This document shows positions 58,795 to 64,000 of a stretch of DNA of 64,000 nt, one piece after another. Below the pieces are notes generated by a model. That model was not told the origin of the DNA and did no database searches. It was given only the letters and a program-made list of their open reading frames with translations. Made by a program: the position numbers and the translations under genes. Origin of the DNA: Caenorhabditis remanei (taxonomy: Eukaryota; Nematoda; Chromadorea; Rhabditida; Rhabditidae); NCBI RefSeq assembly GCF_010183535.1, contig NC_071329.1, positions 18,800,879-18,864,878 on the forward strand, written 5' to 3'. Each line of letters opens with the position of its first letter. Position 1 is the stretch's first letter.

Positions 58795-60335
58795 TTAATT
58801 AGAATTATGAAAAGAAAGTGATTTTTGAAATAACTCTGCCATGATCGATGGGTTCAAATCGTGAACATCTCCGGGAATAACTGATTTCAAATCATCCACC
58901 GATTTGATCTCCTCGAGACATTGTTTCTGAAAATAACAGTTAATTTACATATTTCGGTAATGCGAAATCACTTTGAGTGCAGCCAACTTGTATCGACTAG
59001 ACAGTTCCACCTTCTTTTTCAGCGTTTTCTTCGATTCCTTCTGTAGAAAGTTCTCGCACTTCTTAATGGCCAGTGGGGTGTCGTACATGTCAGCCACCAT
59101 AAGGATCCGTTCGACAGTTAATTCTAAATATTGTGACAATGAAAATGAACAAATTATTGACATCATTACCATCGATCGCTTGTTCTCCATAAAGAACTTC
59201 GAGGTACTTCTGAAAATCGTCCGGATCGATTCCAGACAGTTTGATCTCAGTATTCTGTGCTTCATTGAATTTTCTCATGAACAAAGTCTTGAAATATGGA
59301 GAATCCGTGGCAAGGGTCTGAAAAGTATGAACTTCTGAAGATGCATTTCACGATGGAACGAGCGGAATGGAAATCGGAAAAAGTTCCAAAGTTTTTAGTT
59401 TCCCACGTTTCTGACACTCACAACTTACCGATTTCAGAACATAAAACTTTTCATCGTTGACGATTAGAACGGTATCCGAATATTGTTCCATTGTTTTGTC
59501 GAAACTTCTCAGATTTTGTTTGTAAATTCCTGTCATCTTTTTCACTTTCACTGCAATTTCAACACAGAAACAGTCATCAAACACGAAATTCTTTTCCAGT
59601 TCGTCCCATTCCATGAAATGTGAATATCCCCATCCAGTGAAATTATCGTCACTTTTGAAAACATCTCGAGCCTTCTCTTCTCTTTTCTCTTTCCTTCCTC
59701 CGGAGCTAGGAGACACTATTTTCATTTCATTTTCAACTTCAATTTCCCATTTTTTCTCAGTATTGCGAAGTAATTCGTTTCTGAGATATAATTTGAGAAA
59801 TCCATTGTACCGTTCCACCTGAATTTTCCTGTAAAGAAATTAATATAATGAGATTTGTTTAACTTCGATTCTCACCATGGAACACCAAAATGTTCTTCCT
59901 TCTCACTAAAATAATCGGTGCCATCTTCGAAGCTAGACACGTTGTTGAATGTATGCTTCAACACAAAATACTTTCCAGATGTCGAAATCATTTCCTCGTC
60001 GTTTTCCTGAAAATCCTGAGTGGTGATAACTGCAGTATCGTTGTTCTCTTCCATTTCCGGCGATATTTCTGGTTTCAGTGTCTTGTCGGTTTCATTCAGT
60101 TTCGGTTGAAGTTCCTTTTCCAGTTTCTCAATTTTTTCATCGCATAATCTGAGTTTCTCAACCATTTCCATATTTGACTTTTCAAGATCCTTCTGTCTCT
60201 CCAAAACCTCTTTGCGCATATCAAGAAACTTTTCGACTGTCCATTCGGTCAGAGTATTATTGATCCTTTTCTGAAATTGAAAATGTATTGAATGAACAGT
60301 ATTAATATATATCAACTTGCCTCTTCATTTTCCAT
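58795..60335 (-). CDS. MATH-BTB domain protein, 413 aa, intact copy
   Basis: Exons 60335-60321, 60270-59876, 59828-59429, 59317-59170, 59123-58972, 58926-58795; 1242 bases in consistent phase. Intron 1 is a GC-AG intron (GAG|gcaagt...tttcag). N-terminus: MENEE, then a coiled coil at about residues 15-65 (LEKSNMEMVEKLRLCDEKIE). The MATH domain runs from about 105 (YFVLKHTFNNVSSFEDG) to about 245. The BTB domain runs from about 250 (SDTVLIVNDEKFYVL, DSPYFKTLFMRKF, YLEVLYGEQAIDG) to about 350, then a helical tail ending SLSFHNSN. This is the worm bath class of CUL3 adaptors, known to expand by local duplication. It is the younger or better-preserved partner of the tandem pair. It has no assigned substrate. 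A coiled coil before MATH is unusual and may mediate oligomerisation. Confidence 0.9.
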
Positions 60336-60531
60336 CGCTCTTTTAGAGATGTTATGATAGTTGTGAAGTCACCAAATACAACTGAAACGAAAGAAAATAA
60401 GTGTGATTCATGAAATAGGGGAGGGGTGTCATGTTAAAGTCGGTAGAAGAAAAAGAGTTATTGATGAGAATGCAAATTTGATTATCTAGTCAAATGCAAG
60501 TATTTCAATCTACTTTTAGATGCTCTTGTAA

Positions 60532-60866
60532 GCAGACTTGCAACGGGCCGGGCCGGGCCGGAATGAAAATTTCTAGGGCCCGGCCCGGCCCGGCCCGGTG
60601 GGCCCGGAAGTTCAGAACTGAAAAAATTCAAAATTTTTTTTCGAAAATTTCCCGATTTTTTTCGAAAAAGATTTCTTTAAAACAATTTTTTGTAGGTTTC
60701 GAAGGGTTTTGAAAAATATACTTGAGGAAAAATATGAAAAATTTTCAGAAAATAAATTTTTGGACAAAAAATTGTAGTGAAAAAAGTTCAAAAATTCAAA
60801 TCCGGGCCGACCGGGCCGGGCCGGGCCGGAGCTTTCTCGGCCCGGCCCGGAATTTTGCAAGTCTGC
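60532..60866. mobile_element. GGGCCGGGCC foldback element with 6-bp target duplication
   Basis: Terminal inverted repeats GCAGACTTGCAA / TTGCAAGTCTGC, flanked on both sides by TTGTAA (60526-60531, 60867-60872). Just inside each end are GGGCCGGGCCGGGCCGG runs in opposite orientation. The middle is AT-rich (TTTTTTCGAAAA, AATTTTTTGT). 335 bases and no coding capacity. It sits 200 bases upstream of the intact MATH-BTB gene. Confidence 0.88.
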
Positions 60867-60872
60867 TTGTAA

Positions 60873-61782
60873 GTATTAGACAAGTATAGGTTCGCTAGAA
60901 GAAATTGTATTTGAAGATCAAAATAAAGTTATAAAATGAGAACTGAATTCAAATACACTTTTCAGTCGAATAGACGCATACCACTATTTCGACAGTTCTC
61001 AATATTTGGTTAGTTTCTGATACCACTCCATTTCTTCCTCACTCTTAATCGCCTTTTCTTCTTTTTCCTCAGTCTTATCAGCTAATTCTCCCACTCCTTA
61101 TCACCTCTTCAACTCTCCCCACATTTTTCGTGGGGGGAATCGGTACATTTCTGCTCTACACACACACTCTGTGTCTCTATGTGTCTGTCTCTCTGTCTTC
61201 TATTTCCCATAGAACAGAAAACAGACAGAGACAATGAAATGGATGACAGGGTGTACTTTAGAAGTGTGGATGACAGGGTGTACTTTAGAAGTGTCAGGAG
61301 GTTTTCCAGTCGTCATTCTAGACTGACTTTTTTATTGATTTTCGGGGGATTTATAGTTTTATTCGAGGGATTCGATTACAGTAATTTGTGTAGTTTGTAG
61401 TCTAAGCAGCTACCAACATGTCAATTCGACTTCTCCTCCGATTTGACAGAACCCATTGATTATCTACCAAAGTTTAAGTTTCTAGATACTTAACATAGTC
61501 TGGAATTGTTGTCTTCAACCTAAGCAGCTCCTGAAAGAAATGTAGTTTGTAGTCTTTGTAACCATAATCTTTGGAAGCTCCCCGATTTCGTAGAGTGTTA
61601 GGCTTTATGAAAGTCATAATTGTAGTCTGAAAGCGTAATCGCCTTCCCAATTTTGGAACTTTGATAAGGTTGAGATGAATAGATTCTTACTGTAAGCAGC
61701 TCTAATTGAAGTACTCCGAGTGGTATTATTTACACTGTCAATTCAATCAATCTTGAAAGCATTTCTGTCTTATCAATAAGTT
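60873..61782. other. Intergenic, duplicated upstream unit B
   Basis: Counterpart of 58180-58560, without genes. It contains the 27-bp tandem duplication at 61241-61294. Confidence 0.7.
61241..61294. repeat. Perfect 27-bp tandem duplication
   Basis: GGATGACAGGGTGTACTTTA followed by GAAGTGT occurs twice head to tail. Unit A (about 58397) has a single diverged copy, so the duplication postdates the segmental duplication. Confidence 0.95.
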
Positions 61783-61962
61783 TCAAAGAATTATAGTTTC
61801 TTGCTCTTTCCTCTCTGCAAAACTTGGTGTTTGTTCTCCGATTCTCCGAAAATGGTCTGAGCCATCCGCTTTTTCTTCTAGAAATCGATATGTTGTGACA
61901 GTAAGATCTTGCTCATTTTGGAAGATCTTGCTCATTCTGAGCCAACATTCCTTGTTTTCCGT
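61783..61962 (-). CDS. Orphan terminal exon, unidentified protein
   Basis: Minus strand: acceptor TAACTGCAAACAG opens a 59-codon frame, TENKECWLRMSKIFQNEQDL ... FRRIGEQTPSFAERKEQETIIL, ending in TGA. The composition is protein-like and hydrophilic with no repeats. No upstream exon is recognisable because the next 2 kb is palindromic repeat. It is probably a gene fragment or the last exon of a gene beginning beyond the window. Confidence 0.35.
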   Translation of the reverse strand, partial: TENKECWLRMSKIFQNEQDLTVTTYRFLEEKADGSDHFRRIGEQTPSFAERKEQETIIL

Positions 61963-62037
61963 CTGTTTGCAGTTAGTGGTCGGTGACAACAATGAGGAAA
62001 TTCCTCATATCTTTGAAAACATCTGCAAATAAAGTAT

Positions 62038-62136
62038 TAGCTCGGCACAGTGCTTACAACTGCGCTCCGTCGACATTTTTCTTCGGTTTCGGTAGAGCGC
62101 GGTTGTAAGAAGCGTGTCGTGCTAGTATCTTTTGTT
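62038..62136. repeat. ~95-bp hairpin element, GCACAG..ACAACTGCGCTCC type
   Basis: TAGCTCGGCACAGTGCTTAC AACTGCGCTCC faces GAGCGCGGTTGTAAGAAGCG TGTCGTGCTA. Sister copies at about 62922-63050 and 63684-63788. Confidence 0.8.
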
Positions 62137-62473
62137 GAAAAAATCCGGAAAAAAGTCTACAAATGGAAATTGGAGAGTTTTCGGTCTCTCCAATTTCCCT
62201 ATTTGCACACCTTTTGCAATTATTTGAAAAAAGGAAAAGTTTGGTTTCGTTTGTAGAGCAGAGAGAATCCCATCAAACTATTCTATTACTTCTTCTCCAA
62301 TATTTGAAAACTATAATGAAAAGTAGGTGATTTTTGTGCTGAAAATCCGGGTTTCTGGGGGAATTTCAGTCAATTTGAAAATTGTTTGATTTTGACTTGA
62401 AAAATAGTATTTCGTGACATTTTTGAGAGTTTTCCGAGGGAAAGATGGTGTTTTTTAGTGATTAGTAAAAATA

Positions 62474-63636
62474 AAGTGTGGTTTTGGACGTTTTTTAGCT
62501 GTTTTCCGGTGAAAAAACATGATTTCTAAAGGGTTTTAGTCCAAAATGTGTATTTTGACCCTATTTGATATATTTTCCCCATGAAAACCCCCGATTTCTT
62601 ATCAGTTTTATGTCTAAAAACTTTCACATTTGCTAATTCTCACTCTCTCTACTCGAAAACCTCGCAAATTGCTTAATTCGTTGAAAAAATGAACCGAGTT
62701 CAAAAGAGCGCATTTGCATTACCTATTTTTTATTTTCGCGATTTTTTTCACTGAAAATGCGGTTTTTCGAAGTTTTTCAGAAAGTGGAATAACATAATTT
62801 TATGTTTGGCGCGCTTCTTATAACCGCGCTCTACCGAAACTATTGAAGCGAAATTGAGAGACTCAGAGAAATAGAGACAAGGGGATTTCGGTAGAGCGCG
62901 GTTGTAAGAAGCGAGCTTAGATCAGCACAGTTGTTACAACTGCGCTCCACCGAAATTCTATTGAAAATGTCTCTTTTTCTCTGAGTCTCTCAATTTCGCT
63001 TCATCGGTTTCGGTAGAGCGCAGTTGTAAGAAGCGTGCCGTGCTAATAGCTCATACAAAAAGCACAAAATTGAAATTATGTTATTCCACACTCTGAAAAA
63101 CTTTGAAAGACCGCATTTTCAGTACAAAAATGCGCGAAATTATTTTTCGGTGGAGCGCAGTTGTAACAACTGTGCTGATCTAAGCTCGCTTCTTACAACC
63201 GCGCTCTACCGAAATCCCCTTGTCTCTATTTCTCTGAGTCTCTCAATTTCGCTTCAATAGTTTCGGTAGAGCGCGGTTATAAGAAGCGCGCCAAACATAA
63301 AATTATGTTATTCCACTTTCTGAAAAACTTCGAAAGACCGCATTTTCAGTACAAAAATGCGCGAAATTAAAAAATAGGTAATGCAAATGCGCTCTTTTGG
63401 ACTCGGTTCATTTTTTCAACGAATTAAGCAATTTGTGAAGTTTTCGAGTAGAGAGAGTGAGAAATAGCAAATTTGAAACCTTTTTGATATAAAACTGATA
63501 AGAAATCGGCGGTTTTCATGGGGAAAAGTACGAAATAGGGTTGAAATACACATTTTGGGCGTCTTTTTCTGACTAAAACCCTTCAGAAATCATTTTTTCA
63601 CCGGAAAACTGGTAAAAACGTCCAAAACCACACTTT
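62474..63636. repeat. 1.16-kb imperfect palindrome
   Basis: The left arm is about 62474-62956 and the right arm about 63145-63636. Matching blocks include AAGTGTGGTTTTGGACG with CGTCCAAAACCACACTT, GCGCATTTGCATTACCTA with TAGGTAATGCAAATGCGC, and the TTTATGTTTGGCGCGCTTCTTATAACCGCG pair. The 188-base spacer contains a further arm fragment and a hairpin element. No ORF. Confidence 0.85.
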
Positions 63637-64000
63637 TCAGGTATTTTTTTTTTCTGTTTTCTTAAAATGTGTCTTTTCTATTAGATCAGCACAGTTGTTA
63701 CAACTGCGCTCCACCGAAATTCCATTGAGAAATGTTTCGCTTCAATAGTTTCGGTGGAGCGCAGTTGAAACAACTGTGCCGTGCTAATACACCAGTACGA
63801 GGCTCCGAAATTCCGCTTTTAGCTAAAAAGGACGCTGGCGTGCCACTACGTTTCTATGTGTGGGTTCCCACTGTCTCTGTTTTTTTTTGCCGTCTAATAC
63901 ACTAAAAAATCAATAATCACACACAGTTGTTGTGTGTTATTTTCGCATAGACACCCAACACAAACAGTTTTTCGTCTCTTTCTCTGCGTCTCTCTGTCTG
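63637..64000. other. Window end, hairpin element and simple sequence
   Basis: One more GCACAG hairpin element (63684-63788), then T-rich and CT-rich sequence (TCTCTTTCTCTGCGTCTCTC). The CT-rich end could be a promoter-proximal stretch of a gene outside the window. Confidence 0.4.

Overview
The window is nuclear DNA of a Caenorhabditis-type nematode. The evidence is AT-rich sequence, introns that end in the nematode TTTTCAG acceptor, outron-like acceptors just before start codons, and two proteins that read as worm orthologues: tyrosine hydroxylase CAT-2 and cohesin loader SCC-2/PQN-85. The introns are longer and much more repeat-laden than I would expect for C. elegans, which points to another species. 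No species name can be supported from the sequence alone. I read gene models by hand and joined exons by splice consensus and reading-frame phase.

Layout. 1-3.19 kb: no gene; a degenerate tRNA-like sequence and a GA microsatellite. 3.19-8.22 kb (+): a six-exon nuclear protein with three C2H2 zinc fingers. 8.2-11.2 kb: a short LTR element without coding capacity, plus palindromes. 11.46-12.74 kb (-): a four-exon, 82-residue secreted peptide precursor ending Gly-Arg-Arg-stop, the most interesting gene here because each exon is too small to show as a long reading frame. 12.8-19 kb: repeats, a hAT-like MITE with an 8-bp target duplication, and two orphan exon-like segments. 19.07-25.27 kb (-): cat-2 in eight exons, its introns filled with satellite and minisatellite arrays. 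25.3-29.7 kb: inverted repeat modules and a tandem array. 29.75-52.56 kb (+): scc-2, 17 exons, 2206 residues. 53.98-60.34 kb (-): two tandem MATH-BTB genes from a segmental duplication; the distal copy is intact (413 residues) and the other is split by a 2.3-kb insertion that itself carries two nested MITEs. 61.8-64 kb: an orphan terminal exon, then a 1.16-kb imperfect palindrome.

The genes do not form an operon or a single pathway: a likely chromatin or transcription regulator, a candidate peptide hormone, dopamine synthesis, sister-chromatid cohesion, and probable CUL3 substrate adaptors. The other theme is repeat biology. At least eight families are visible, most of them palindromic. Several have exact target-site duplications that allow superfamily assignment. 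A dense family of short palindromes (core CTGGCGCACCTTTGACGCG) fills the introns of scc-2.
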